DNA of 64,000 nucleotides from Cupriavidus basilensis OR16 (GTDB lineage Bacteria; Pseudomonadota; Gammaproteobacteria; Burkholderiales; Burkholderiaceae). A program made the position numbers and the translations under genes. Below, in pieces: positions 1 through 8,534 of this stretch; position 1 is the stretch's first letter; every line of letters starts with the position of its first letter. The DNA lies in the NCBI RefSeq assembly GCF_000243095.1, contig NZ_AHJE01000065.1:1-64000 (forward strand). Direction: 5' to 3'. Below the pieces are notes generated by a model. That model made no database searches. It was not told where the DNA came from and was given only the letters and a program-made list of their open reading frames with translations.

Positions 1-199
1 CGCTCCTACCGCGAAAACCCAAAACCTCCCGACTCTACGTTCGCCAAATGGAAAAATCTGGTTGAACTCCACCACCTAGCTTTACCAGATTTGGTACCCA
101 GCCCTGAAATCTATCAACTAACTCCATCGAGAAACCGCATGCTTGGCAAGTAACCTTCGGGTTGAAATCAGTGGCGTCGCAAGAGGGGAAAATAATCAT
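1..199 (-). pseudogene. Frameshifted N-terminus of a zinc-ribbon SAM methyltransferase, runs off left edge
   Basis: An ATG at 199, overlapping the stop of the upstream gtrA-like gene, opens a 54-codon frame ending at TAG 35-37. It shows a short zinc-finger-like motif (TCQACGF) and then a run of about 30 residues that resembles the start of class I methyltransferases of polysaccharide clusters, which continue with a Phe-Trp-Phe-Arg stretch. That continuation is present in the DNA, but only if one base is added to the T5 run near 53-57 and another indel is allowed near 10-20. I read it as a methyltransferase start broken by homopolymer indels; the family call is from memory of similar proteins and is tentative. 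A genuine 54-aa protein is the alternative. Confidence 0.4.
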
Positions 200-204
200 A
201 TTTC

Positions 205-663
205 TCAGATCTCCCGCAACTGCTTTGGAAAAACAAAATACTTGAACAATAGGAACAAAATACCTCCCACCACGACAATCGCCACCGCCTGCACCACTTG
301 ATGCGGAAATCTGAGCTTGTCCGAAAAGACATACAACATAAGTATATTCGCGCCATATCCGATAAATTGCGCGATTACGTAACGTAGCAAGACGTATAAC
401 TTTCCGCCCTTATATGAGAACGAATACCGCGCGTGCCCGAAGTAGGCGGTCAAGACGCCAATGGGATACAGCATCGTCACTGCAAGTTTAGGATCGAGCC
501 AAAGCCATGTCACCGCGAGATAGATCACATAGCCCAGAAGATTGTTCAGGACGCCAACAATGCCATAGCGAACTATTTGGGCCAATTGCGGATATACGCC
601 ACTCCTCGCGAGCATCTTAATTACCAACCAAGGCACGTAGTTGCTGTCGATCAATCTTTCCAT
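205..663 (-). CDS. GtrA-family polytopic membrane protein
   Basis: This 152-aa protein is dominated by four hydrophobic segments (about residues 33-52, 60-75, 92-112 and 122-143) with the GtrA signature region RYGIVGVLNN followed by a Tyr/Phe-rich second helix. GtrA-like proteins are thought to move lipid-linked sugars across the inner membrane or to support a GtrB-type glycosyltransferase; a GtrB-like enzyme lies at 6891-7826 in the same cluster. The first ATG overlaps the adenylation gene by 47 bases. A second ATG at 615 lies directly after that gene's stop and would remove 16 residues; neither has a strong ribosome binding site. Confidence 0.75.
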   Translation of the reverse strand: MERLIDSNYVPWLVIKMLARSGVYPQLAQIVRYGIVGVLNNLLGYVIYLAVTWLWLDPKLAVTMLYPIGVLTAYFGHARYSFSYKGGKLYVLLRYVIAQFIGYGANILMLYVFSDKLRFPHQVVQAVAIVVVGGILFLLFKYFVFPKQLREI

Positions 664-2125
664 TCGAGTTCTTCGGCAACTTCGGCATCAGGACAAGTTT
701 GTTCGGCATCATGTAATCCACTCGATCAGAACAGGCGACAAATCCAACAAGCTTTCCGTAAGCGGCGTTGGCGCGATGGTAAATCACGGCGGCCTGGCTT
801 ACGTCGGACAATTTGACCAAGGCATGCTCGATTTCCTCCAATTCGATGCGATAGCCCATGTGCTTGATCTGGTTGTCTTTACGCCCGATAAAATAAAGCT
901 TTCCATCTGTCTCTCGCACTAGGTCGCCGGTACGGTACATGCGCTTCATATAACGCGTGGATTCGGAGAGGGTATGAAAAGCGTCAGTAGTCCGTTGCAG
1001 GTCGTTAAAGTAGCCCGCGGCCACATTGGGACCAATCAAGCATAGTTCCCCACTGACGGCATCGAGATCTTCATCGTTCAGGATACGATAATCAAAATTC
1101 GAATTCAAATGGCCCAGTGACGGTAGACCTTCCATTTCATGAAAATCTTCGTCGGCAAGCGTGTAAGCGCTGCAAATACAAGTACATTCGGTCGGGCCGT
1201 AAACATTGACGAGTTCGGCCTGTCGAGAAAAGATGTCGTAAAGTCTCTTCAATTCGACTTTGGGATATCCCTCGCCGCCGAAGACAATGGTGCGTAACAA
1301 TGGCAGAGCGTCGGCAGTAAGCGCCTTCATAGCCATGAGATAAATCAGCAGGGAGGGCACCGAAAACCAGATGGTGCAAGCCATTTTCCCGACATAGGCC
1401 ACCAAGTCATAAGGACTAGCGAGAATTTCTCTAGGAACAGGACTAAGCGAAGCCCCCGAAAACATTCCGACGAAAAAATCAAAAGCGGAATTATCGAAAT
1501 ACATGGGGCTCAGGTTCGCAAAATTATCCTGATCGGTGATACTGAAACGGTTCTGACCCCAAGAAATGAAATGCAAGACATTCTGATGCGTTACTGCCAC
1601 ACCTTTAGGCACGCCCGTGGATCCTGACGTGAACATGATGTAGGCAATGCACGCACCATCAACCATGCGCGACAGACGCAGTTGCTCCTGACGTTCGGCA
1701 TCCGTGACTTGCGGCAATTGGTCGTCAGCCAACACTAACAGTTGGCAACCCTGGATACTCGCCAATTCCTCCATGGTCGTTTGGTAGTCCGGGGCATCGA
1801 AAAACAGCAGCGACGCGCCACTAACTTGAAGCATGCTGGAAGTGCGTGCCATGGGTGAAGCGACGTCAATGTTCACGTAAGCAATTCCCAGTCGCAGCGC
1901 AGCGAGCATCAGTGCATAGGACAAAGGCCGCTTATTGTGACCAATGGCAATGACGTCACCGCGGCGAAGCCCCTTGGACAAGAGTACCGCCGTTAATTGA
2001 TCAACCCATTGCGCCACCTCCCGATACTCATATTCACGTTCGGGATAGCGCAACGCTGGCCGCTGCGCATGGGTAGCCAGGAGTTCATCAAATAACAGCC
2101 CCAGATTGTAATGGTGGGTAGGCAC
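617..2125 (-). CDS. Stand-alone amino acid (or acyl) adenylation enzyme
   Basis: This is an ANL-superfamily adenylation domain of about 502 residues without condensation, carrier or thioesterase parts. The core motifs are intact: the P-loop-like FTSGSTGVPKG, the NVYGPTE motif, YRTGDLV, the GRKDNQIKHMGYRIE hinge region, and a C-terminal NGKID lysine that catalyses adenylation. Overall it resembles DltA-type enzymes, which load an amino acid onto a separate carrier protein. A 79-aa carrier protein is encoded at 3665-3904, so the pair is probably functional together. The frame is open to 2269, but those codons lie inside the GNAT gene; the GTG at 2125 is the first plausible start after that gene's stop, although it lacks a clear ribosome binding site. 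Substrate cannot be read by eye. Confidence 0.85.
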   Translation of the reverse strand: MPTHHYNLGLLFDELLATHAQRPALRYPEREYEYREVAQWVDQLTAVLLSKGLRRGDVIAIGHNKRPLSYALMLAALRLGIAYVNIDVASPMARTSSMLQVSGASLLFFDAPDYQTTMEELASIQGCQLLVLADDQLPQVTDAERQEQLRLSRMVDGACIAYIMFTSGSTGVPKGVAVTHQNVLHFISWGQNRFSITDQDNFANLSPMYFDNSAFDFFVGMFSGASLSPVPREILASPYDLVAYVGKMACTIWFSVPSLLIYLMAMKALTADALPLLRTIVFGGEGYPKVELKRLYDIFSRQAELVNVYGPTECTCICSAYTLADEDFHEMEGLPSLGHLNSNFDYRILNDEDLDAVSGELCLIGPNVAAGYFNDLQRTTDAFHTLSESTRYMKRMYRTGDLVRETDGKLYFIGRKDNQIKHMGYRIELEEIEHALVKLSDVSQAAVIYHRANAAYGKLVGFVACSDRVDYMMPNKLVLMPKLPKNSNGKIDRQQLRALVGN

Positions 2126-2147
2126 GGCAAAAAGTCCGTTTAAAGAA

Positions 2148-2933
2148 TTATTTGTTGATGGTAAAAAAAGGATAGGCCGCCATGGCCGGGACAAACCCGA
2201 TCGATCGACATAGTGCCATGGAGCCTGAATTATTGGCAAAACAGTCCCACAGCGGTTGTAGGCCTGCATCTCGGCAGTTTTGGTTGAAGAGCATTACGAC
2301 GAATTTACCGAGGCCCAGATGCCGATATTCCGGCAAGGTAAGCACGTCGATTTCAGCACGACCGTCCGCAACAGCCGCAGCATAGCAAATAGCCGCCATC
2401 TCGCCTTTGACAAGCGCCACGGCGGCGTGGGCCTTGGCAATGAAATCATCTGGCGATCGCCAAAATCGACTGACAACACCGAATCGGCGCTCAATCTCCG
2501 CCACATTGGATTGATCCACGTAACCGGCTCTCGTCTCCGTATTTAACACCTGACCGTGAAGACTTTGGAGCGAGCCCCTCTCGGAATCGAAGACGAAGCG
2601 CTGACGGTAAGAGCGCAAGGCATCGGAATCGCCAGAGCGAAGAAAGGCCGGCAGATACGGTGTGTACAGGCGAACCTTTGCGGCGGCAAATTGCTTGTCC
2701 ACTAGCAGATATTGCCGCAATGCGTTTTCGAATTCGGGCGTGGGCGTACCGAAGATCTGAGCGAACCCAAAAGCATGCTCGACATAGACCTGCCTTGGTG
2801 CAACCGCGTGATCGGCGTAAACCACACCGTCTTGCTCGTCGTTCAATACTGAACCAATCAACGGAAAAAATGCCTCGTTGGTTCGATAAAGCGCGAAGGC
2901 TGCACCACCGCTCGCCTTTTGAAGCTTCACCAT
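2148..2933 (-). CDS. GNAT-family acyltransferase
   Basis: The protein has 261 residues. Its C-terminal third holds the acyl-CoA binding motif A of GNAT enzymes (YRHLGLGKF, with the R-x-x-G-x-G pattern) followed by a typical tail with Asn-Asn-Ser and a Gly-Phe turn. The N-terminal half has no motif I recognise. It starts one base after the stop of the downstream-numbered SDR gene (TGACATG), so the two are translationally coupled. In this cluster it could transfer the carrier-bound acyl or aminoacyl group to an amino sugar; that role is inference. The family assignment rests on motif A only. Confidence 0.75.
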   Translation of the reverse strand: MVKLQKASGGAAFALYRTNEAFFPLIGSVLNDEQDGVVYADHAVAPRQVYVEHAFGFAQIFGTPTPEFENALRQYLLVDKQFAAAKVRLYTPYLPAFLRSGDSDALRSYRQRFVFDSERGSLQSLHGQVLNTETRAGYVDQSNVAEIERRFGVVSRFWRSPDDFIAKAHAAVALVKGEMAAICYAAAVADGRAEIDVLTLPEYRHLGLGKFVVMLFNQNCRDAGLQPLWDCFANNSGSMALCRSIGFVPAMAAYPFFTINK

Positions 2934-2934
2934 G

Positions 2935-3675
2935 TCAGATCGTCAGTCCGCCGTTAACATTCAACACTACGCCGGTCATAAAATCATTTTCGATTACAGC
3001 TGCCACTGCTTTGGCCACTTCGTCGACTTCACCCAACCTCCGCAGAGGCGTATTGCTCTGGATATGTTGCAAGGCCGCCTCGCTCAGCGCCTGGCGCGTC
3101 GATTCAGTGCCAATAAAACCGGGCGCTATCGCATTGCAGCGTATCCCCCAACGCCCCAATTCCTTGGACCAGGTGACTGTCATTGCGTTAACGCCCGCTT
3201 TTGCCGCGGAATACGCGGTCTGGCCTTCGTTGCCGCAGGCACTAATGGAGCTGATATTGATAATCGCGCCCTTGGTCCGCCGCAGGACCATTTGTTCAAC
3301 TGCGGCCGAGGTCATGATGAAAACCGAATCGAGATTGACGGTCAATGAATCGCGAAAGCGGCCGTAGTCATGCATGATCCCAGCCGGATTCATGACGTTG
3401 ACAAAGGGTTCACTGAAAATCACGCCGGCGTTATTGACCAGGATATCTATCCTGCCATGTTGCGCGACGATAGCGGCCATTACGGCTTTGGCCTCGTCTG
3501 GGCTTGTCACATCCAAAACCTGTTGCGCCAGATACTCGGGCAGGCTGTTCAGAGCCTTGGCATCCCGATCCGCCACGATTACGGTGGCGCCCCGCTCGTG
3601 CAAATGCATCGCGATGGCCAGCCCTAGCCCCCTGACCCCACCGGTGACTAGTGCAATCGCGCCTTTAATCTGCAA
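2935..3675 (-). CDS. Short-chain dehydrogenase/reductase, FabG-like
   Basis: A complete 246-residue classical SDR. It has the nucleotide-binding TGGVRGLGLA near the N-terminus, the NNAG motif at about residue 87, and the catalytic Ser and Tyr-x-x-x-Lys (YSAAK) at about residues 145-162. The sequence ends with the short NVNGGLTI tail common in FabG-like ketoreductases. It sits between the carrier protein and the GNAT gene, overlapping the carrier-protein gene by 11 bases, which fits reduction of a carrier-bound 3-oxoacyl group, for example to a 3-hydroxyacyl group. A sugar oxidoreductase is the alternative. Confidence 0.8.
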   Translation of the reverse strand: MQIKGAIALVTGGVRGLGLAIAMHLHERGATVIVADRDAKALNSLPEYLAQQVLDVTSPDEAKAVMAAIVAQHGRIDILVNNAGVIFSEPFVNVMNPAGIMHDYGRFRDSLTVNLDSVFIMTSAAVEQMVLRRTKGAIINISSISACGNEGQTAYSAAKAGVNAMTVTWSKELGRWGIRCNAIAPGFIGTESTRQALSEAALQHIQSNTPLRRLGEVDEVAKAVAAVIENDFMTGVVLNVNGGLTI

Positions 3676-3904
3676 GATCTACTCCCTTTTCCTTCAACAC
3701 TTCGATGATATTCGCGACGGAAACCATCCTGATGATGTCAGGAATGACGAGTGATATGTCGTATTCGCTTTCCAGGGACAACACCAAATCCATTTGTTTT
3801 AGGGAGTCCCAAGTGCCGACGTCGGCTTTTGTCAGTTCGGGCCGAATCTCGGACTGCCGCAGTTGGAAGACGCTGGCTAGAATGCCCGTCAGACGCCTAT
3901 TCAT
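3665..3904 (-). CDS. Acyl carrier protein (discrete)
   Basis: A 79-aa acidic helical protein with the phosphopantetheine attachment motif (TWDSLKQMDL; the Ser of DSL is the attachment site). The frame can be extended to a TTG at 3916, but a GGAG sequence lies six bases before the ATG at 3904, which fixes the start there; that ATG follows the stop of the NeuD-like gene by one base. The presence of a private carrier protein beside an adenylation enzyme, a reductase and two acyltransferases is the main reason to think that the cluster makes its own acyl or aminoacyl decoration. Confidence 0.88.
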   Translation of the reverse strand: MNRRLTGILASVFQLRQSEIRPELTKADVGTWDSLKQMDLVLSLESEYDISLVIPDIIRMVSVANIIEVLKEKGVDLAD

Positions 3905-3905
3905 A

Positions 3906-4577
3906 TCAAACTCCAAAATATTTTATATAATCTTCCGACGAATAGCGGATTGGTTCGGCAGACCGCGCTAGATGAACTGCATGCGACTTGGTGTCTTTGG
4001 AAATCAGCGCGCTCGCACCAACGACATTGTATTCGCCCACCGTCACCTCGTTGACCACCGTCGCGTTCACGCCCACAAAGCTGTTGCGTAGTACCTTAGC
4101 CTGGCCGGAAATAACCGTCCCGGATGCAATCCAGCAGTTCTCTGCCACGAGACTGTGGTGCGCCAAGGTAACGTTACACCAGACCATGGTGTTGGCGCCG
4201 AGACGAACACCCGGTTCGATGACGGCGGAGGGAAGTACTACACAGCCTTCGCCCAAAGGGTGCTCGGTGTACACGCAAGCATCTGGATGGACGTATGTTT
4301 CCACGGTGTAGCCCATGCCTTTTAAGCGTAGGAACAACGACTCGCGTACTCGGTTGAGATCGTTGTAACCGATCGCCATCAAGACCCGGCAACTCTCCGG
4401 CGCGAAGGTCTCCTGTAGCTGGGACAATCCGATGGTTGTCAGCCCCTCAAAGCCACCCTGTGCAACGAACTCGTCATCGACGGTGAACCCAACCACCTCA
4501 TATCGGCTATCGCCTCGTAGGTAGGAGTTCAGGATGCTCGCCGTGATCGCGTTGCCCACAAGGACTATTTTCATCAT
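3906..4577 (-). CDS. NeuD/PglD-type sugar O- or N-acyltransferase (left-handed beta-helix)
   Basis: This 223-residue protein has an N-terminal Rossmann-like nucleotide-sugar binding part (MKIVLVGNAITASI) and a C-terminal left-handed beta-helix made of hexapeptide repeats, including GVRLGANTMVW and GVNATVVNEVTVGEYNVVG. This two-domain layout is that of PglD and NeuD, which acetylate UDP-4-amino sugars or sialic acid. The catalytic histidine of PglD-type enzymes may be one of the His-His pair at about residue 141. Its start overlaps the stop of the broken glycosidase-like gene (ATGA), so it belongs to the same operon. Confidence 0.82.
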   Translation of the reverse strand: MMKIVLVGNAITASILNSYLRGDSRYEVVGFTVDDEFVAQGGFEGLTTIGLSQLQETFAPESCRVLMAIGYNDLNRVRESLFLRLKGMGYTVETYVHPDACVYTEHPLGEGCVVLPSAVIEPGVRLGANTMVWCNVTLAHHSLVAENCWIASGTVISGQAKVLRNSFVGVNATVVNEVTVGEYNVVGASALISKDTKSHAVHLARSAEPIRYSSEDYIKYFGV

Positions 4578-5222
4578 GTCGGTATCTCCATAACTGCCAG
4601 CCCGAAACCAGTTTTTCCATAACCGTTTCCGTTGTAAAGCATATACATCAACCCCCGGTGCTCAAAGATATAAGGATAACAAATCATTTCGCTATCCCAA
4701 CCTTCGGCGGAGACATCGATGCCGGAGATCGCATCATTGCGCAGCCAATGGCGGCCGTCCGTTGACGATGCAAAACCGATGCGGTAGGTCTCAATGTCTT
4801 TTGAACTCCCGTGTCAGCGTCAGGTTGTCGGGGTCCAGAATTACGCGTCCCGTATCGCAAATCCAAAGAGTGTCCGGTAGATTTTGCCAACCGACGTAAT
4901 ACAGATATACTTTTCCATTGTGCTCAACAAAACAAACGCTGATCACACCATCGCAATCAAAATACCCCGGTTCACCGTAGCGCAAAGCCAGTTTAGGCTC
5001 GCCCAATAATTTCATGTTTCCCTCGGCCACCGTCGCGTACGAGAGAAATATATGTGAACGCTGATTCGAATCGCGCCGAGTGAATGCGATGACGAAAAGG
5101 TCGTCCTTGTAGTGCACAGCACATGGATGTGAGCCATGGCTGAAATCCGTGCCAGCAGGCTCAAAAATCTGACCCATTTTCATCCAAGGGAAGGGCCTGC
5201 TTTCAGTCACGAAGTGTTTCAT
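4574..5222 (-). pseudogene. Glycosyl hydrolase-43-like protein with its middle deleted
   Basis: The first 115 codons (ATG at 5222) read a five-bladed-propeller-like protein with the motifs KVYLYYVGW and FDCDGVIS. The frame stops at about 4791. Another frame from about 4793 to the TGA at 4574-4576 gives the family's normal C-terminus, with YRIGFASSTDGRHW, GWDSEMICYPYIF and YNGNGYGKTGFGLAV. Full-length relatives, as I recall them, are about 310-320 aa; here roughly 100 codons between the two parts are absent and the frame changes at the join. Both flanks keep their natural overlaps (ATGA with the genes on either side), so the gene was once intact in this operon. Function in the family is unclear. 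Confidence 0.7.
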
Positions 5223-6217
5223 TTGGCATTCTTCTCCGCATCGACAGCGGGCAAGCCACGACGGAGCAACGATTCGATGCACTCAACGCGACTCAGGCCC
5301 AGACGTTCCGCCTCTGCGTAAATATGATCTCGCAGGGTAGGATCCACTCCTTCGAGCTGCCCGAAGTAGCGAGTACGGATGCTACCGCCTCGCATTCCGA
5401 GATGAGGGACGTCGATATTGATGTGAAGCGGCTGGTCGGCGACGGAAAACTCAATGACGTAGAAACAGTTGCTTAGTTCCCAGCTCAATCTGACCGACTT
5501 GGCAGACTCAGGCAGCAGTCCAAGGGGAACCTTGCAAGCGTACAATGGATTGTTCCGAATGAGCATCTTCCCAAACTCGGTGTCACTGAGCCATGGCGCC
5601 AAACCCTCGTCGCCTATCACTACCTTGCCACCGGGTCTGACGACTCGATTCATTTCAGCGATACCTTTGCGGATATCCGGAAAGAGGTTGATGCCGCCAA
5701 AATGATAGGCCGCGTCGAAGTAGCCGTCCTGAAAAGGCAGGTTCGTTGCATCGCTGACGGAAAAGTGCAACTCCAAATCGGAATGGGCCAAATCAGCCTG
5801 ATGGCGCTCCACTCCGGCCAAAAGCATCTGCTGAGCAATGTCCTGAGCGAAGATTTCACCCTGCCCCCCCAGGCTTCTGGCCAGATAAGGGAGATCGTTA
5901 CCGGCACCGGCGCCGGTAACCAGCACTTTGTTTCCCTTATCAAGTTGCAGCCGTGCCACCAGACTCTCTCTAAGGCTGGCTTCATCTGTTTCAAAAGTGG
6001 CAAATACCCATCGTAGCGCGTTATCGTGCACTACCGCGGCGTTCTGTCGCGCGTACTCGTTGGCATCCTCAGGTTCTTTTGCGAAAACGGGTACATTCGT
6101 CCCTGGTGCAAACGCAAAGAAATGTCCGTTGGCACAGGACAATCCTGCAGGACCATGAATTAAACGCGCCCGATTGCATCGGGCTTCGGTACAGCAATAC
6201 ATTGACTGATCAGTCAT
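5219..6217 (-). CDS. Class I SAM-dependent methyltransferase
   Basis: A 332-residue protein with a short Cys-rich N-terminus (a zinc-ribbon-like CCTEARCNRARL and a second Cys near residue 29) followed by a Rossmann methyltransferase fold: motif I VTGAGAGNDLPYLA at about residue 98, an acidic residue after beta-2, DATNLPFQDGYFD at about residue 155 and VVRPGGKVVIGDEG. The C-terminal 100 residues are specific to this subgroup. It overlaps the following gene by four bases. It probably methylates a sugar or lipid intermediate; the acceptor cannot be inferred. Confidence 0.78.
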   Translation of the reverse strand: MTDQSMYCCTEARCNRARLIHGPAGLSCANGHFFAFAPGTNVPVFAKEPEDANEYARQNAAVVHDNALRWVFATFETDEASLRESLVARLQLDKGNKVLVTGAGAGNDLPYLARSLGGQGEIFAQDIAQQMLLAGVERHQADLAHSDLELHFSVSDATNLPFQDGYFDAAYHFGGINLFPDIRKGIAEMNRVVRPGGKVVIGDEGLAPWLSDTEFGKMLIRNNPLYACKVPLGLLPESAKSVRLSWELSNCFYVIEFSVADQPLHINIDVPHLGMRGGSIRTRYFGQLEGVDPTLRDHIYAEAERLGLSRVECIESLLRRGLPAVDAEKNAK

Positions 6218-6220
6218 AAC

Positions 6221-6916
6221 TCAACTCTTTTGGCAAACAACCCAGAACACGCGTTCGGAGACATCGTAGTAGTTGTTATCGGCAAATCCAAACGAGAAAT
6301 TCGAAAAATGAGGTGAAAAATATTTTTCGATTTCCGATTTCTCAGAAAAAGCATGCAGACGGTAACCGTTCCGGTTGCCATACGGGTCGGCATTGATCAT
6401 AAGTGACCCATCTGCCAGTTCCACCGCGTCCTTGAAAATATAAGAGGACTTACATGCAACCGATGCCACGAGATAGCCACCTCTTTTTAATACACGAGCA
6501 TATTCGGCAAGGTTGTCGGCAAAAGATTCACCTTCATCACAATAATAGCAACAATGGCAGGCAAGTATGTAATCAAAATACTCATTGTCGAACGGAATGT
6601 CGCTATTCCTTCCCACTCGCAAGTCCGCAGCGTGCCCTAGCGTCTCCAGCCGCTCACAGGTCTGATCCACAATACCCTGGGTAATCTCGATGCCGCTGAC
6701 AGCAAATCCCTGATCACAGAGGAAAGCCGTGTTTCTGCCGTCGCCGAAGGCAATATCAAGTACGTGATCGCCAGCGGCGGGGCGCCTAAATTTAAGCCCC
6801 GGGTAATTGGCCAGAAACGTGCGCACAACGAATTCGGTGGGATAAACTTTGACACCCTTTTTTTGTGCGTAAAAATGTTCGTAGCTGGTATTAATGTTGT
6901 GAGTTTGATCGCCCAT
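6221..6916 (-). CDS. Class I SAM-dependent methyltransferase (small)
   Basis: A 231-residue methyltransferase with motif I VLDIAFGDGRNTAFL, the post-I region VSGIEITQG, and the NEYFDYILACHCCYYC stretch that includes motif II. The start is placed at the ATG at 6916 because AGGG lies six bases upstream; the frame is open further upstream but would run inside the glycosyltransferase gene. It overlaps the 3' end of that gene by 26 bases. Gene order and strand place it in the polysaccharide cluster; the substrate is unknown. Confidence 0.78.
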   Translation of the reverse strand: MGDQTHNINTSYEHFYAQKKGVKVYPTEFVVRTFLANYPGLKFRRPAAGDHVLDIAFGDGRNTAFLCDQGFAVSGIEITQGIVDQTCERLETLGHAADLRVGRNSDIPFDNEYFDYILACHCCYYCDEGESFADNLAEYARVLKRGGYLVASVACKSSYIFKDAVELADGSLMINADPYGNRNGYRLHAFSEKSEIEKYFSPHFSNFSFGFADNNYYDVSERVFWVVCQKS

Positions 6917-7826
6917 AGACATCCCTGACAATGGTGTGAGGCCGTTGTTTCGTTTCAGAAAAGATCTTTGAAAGATAGATTCCGATAACACCAACGAAAG
7001 AAATGGTCATGCCGCCAAGGACCCAGATGGAGACCATAACCGACGTCCATCCGTCCACGGCCTGAGACAGCAGCAGTCTGTAGAAGACAAGGTGGCCGGC
7101 ATACGCCATTGCACAAACAAATATAATTATTCCCACGTAGAAAATCAGTCTCAGCGGCACCTCGCTAAACGAGGTTATGGCATTCGTTGCATGCCCGATT
7201 TTTTTCGACAGGTTATAAGTTGAGCTACTGGATGCGTGTTTTTTGACGATCTTTTCGCATTGCTTGAAGCCGGCACTCACCCACAAACACGAAATGACTA
7301 GCTCGCGCTCCCTGTATCGCAGCAAAGCGTCTACATAGCGGCGACTCATCAATCTCGCCGTGACGATATTTCTGGGGTGGTCAATAGCACACAACCAATT
7401 AAAGATCGAGTAATATATTTCTCCACTCCATTTTTCAAACCAGTTGCCTTTTCTCTCCTGCTGCCTACCGTAGACCACGTCCGCGCTTTCGGCTAACATC
7501 TTCGCGGAGAACTCAAGCAACCATTCTGGCTCCTCCTCCAAGTCGCTGTCGATAAGAAAAACCCTCTCTCCCAGAGTATGCTCTAGCCCCGCCATCATTG
7601 CCTTGTGATGACCAAAGTTTCGGGAAAGATCGACCACAACGACATGACTATCGCTTCGCGCCAACTCTATGGCGAGGTCAAGACTATTGTCAGGAGACCC
7701 GTCGTTCACGTAAACGATTTCATAATCGTCGCCGACAAGTTGTTTGGCGGCAGCGCTGGCACGTCGGTGGAACTCAGGGATGTGGGGCGTCGATTGATAG
7801 AGAGTGGCAACGATCGAAAGCTTCAT
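6891..7826 (-). CDS. GT2 glycosyltransferase, GtrB/dolichyl-phosphate mannose synthase-like
   Basis: A 311-residue enzyme with a GT-A fold: MKLSIVATLYQS start, VNDGSPDNS (nucleotide-binding Asp), DLSRNFGHHKAMMAG and the metal-binding DSDLEEEP motif. Two transmembrane helices near the C-terminus (about residues 215-240 and 255-280) are typical of enzymes that load a sugar on undecaprenyl phosphate. It would be the natural partner of the GtrA-like protein at 205-663. A GAGG sequence 11 bases upstream supports the ATG at 7826, which overlaps by ATGA the end of an eroded WbqC gene. A 40-codon remnant of a second copy of this gene lies at 10173-10295. Confidence 0.85.
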   Translation of the reverse strand: MKLSIVATLYQSTPHIPEFHRRASAAAKQLVGDDYEIVYVNDGSPDNSLDLAIELARSDSHVVVVDLSRNFGHHKAMMAGLEHTLGERVFLIDSDLEEEPEWLLEFSAKMLAESADVVYGRQQERKGNWFEKWSGEIYYSIFNWLCAIDHPRNIVTARLMSRRYVDALLRYRERELVISCLWVSAGFKQCEKIVKKHASSSSTYNLSKKIGHATNAITSFSEVPLRLIFYVGIIIFVCAMAYAGHLVFYRLLLSQAVDGWTSVMVSIWVLGGMTISFVGVIGIYLSKIFSETKQRPHTIVRDVYGRSNSQH

Positions 7827-8430
7827 GCGCGCACATACCTCATGTAGTGGGGAGCCTCTTTCCCGCAGTTGAAAGCAAGTCGAGGATAGTAACAGTGTGC
7901 GCGAGCTCAACCCAGCGACGGGCATTCCGGATATCGAGGGGAATCAAGCCATGTTAGGTTGATACCGCGCGCCGCAAATACGCTCTCGTAGATGTACTCG
8001 CTGGCTGAAGGATCCGACAAATATTCCGCGCCGCCGGCCTGCGCACAAAGGATGGCGAGACGCTCCGTCTTGCCATCGTGCACGGGGGATCCGAAGAATT
8101 ACTTAGCTTGGTTCCGATGCGGAGGTGACTGCACGCGGCTTCGACGAAGCATCAATTCAATGGCGACAGGTGTGTATAGCTCCCAAAACCCTAGAGTAGC
8201 TCAGGCCACTCAGCAATTGCATCCAAGTGTGGAGCACGACGGTAGTTCTGCACCAATGCTTTCCAATACGCCATCACCCAGCCTGCGCCGTCGATCTCAC
8301 TTTCCCTGATTTTCTGATGATATCTACCCTTCACCGGAACCGGCATCCTCATCCACCGCAATCCTTGCGGGTTTTTATCCGATCGCGGTGCTGGCGGCCT
8401 CGGACAGTCTATTACATGTCGTCGTGCATG
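7823..8430 (-). pseudogene. Eroded WbqC-family gene, copy A
   Basis: Read on the minus strand, pieces of a WbqC-like protein appear in order but in changing frames. Around 8280-8430 they include KGRYHQKIRESEIDGAGW and a QNYRRAPH piece; around 8000-8050 AGGAEYLSDPSASEYIYESV; and around 7830-7990 the C-terminal part with LDLL, KEAPHYM and a final YVRA. The N-terminal 30 or so codons are missing and there are several frameshifts. The last bases form an ATGA overlap with the intact glycosyltransferase. Compared with copy B at 10292-10885 this copy keeps the C-terminus that copy B has lost. Confidence 0.75.
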
Positions 8431-8534
8431 GCAAGCTGTTCGCCGCCTGCTTCAATCCAGGTGTGCTGGCAACATCCTGTAGAAAGTCATTCACGCCAAC
8501 GACCGTTTAAGTACCAAAAGAATGCAACACGACA

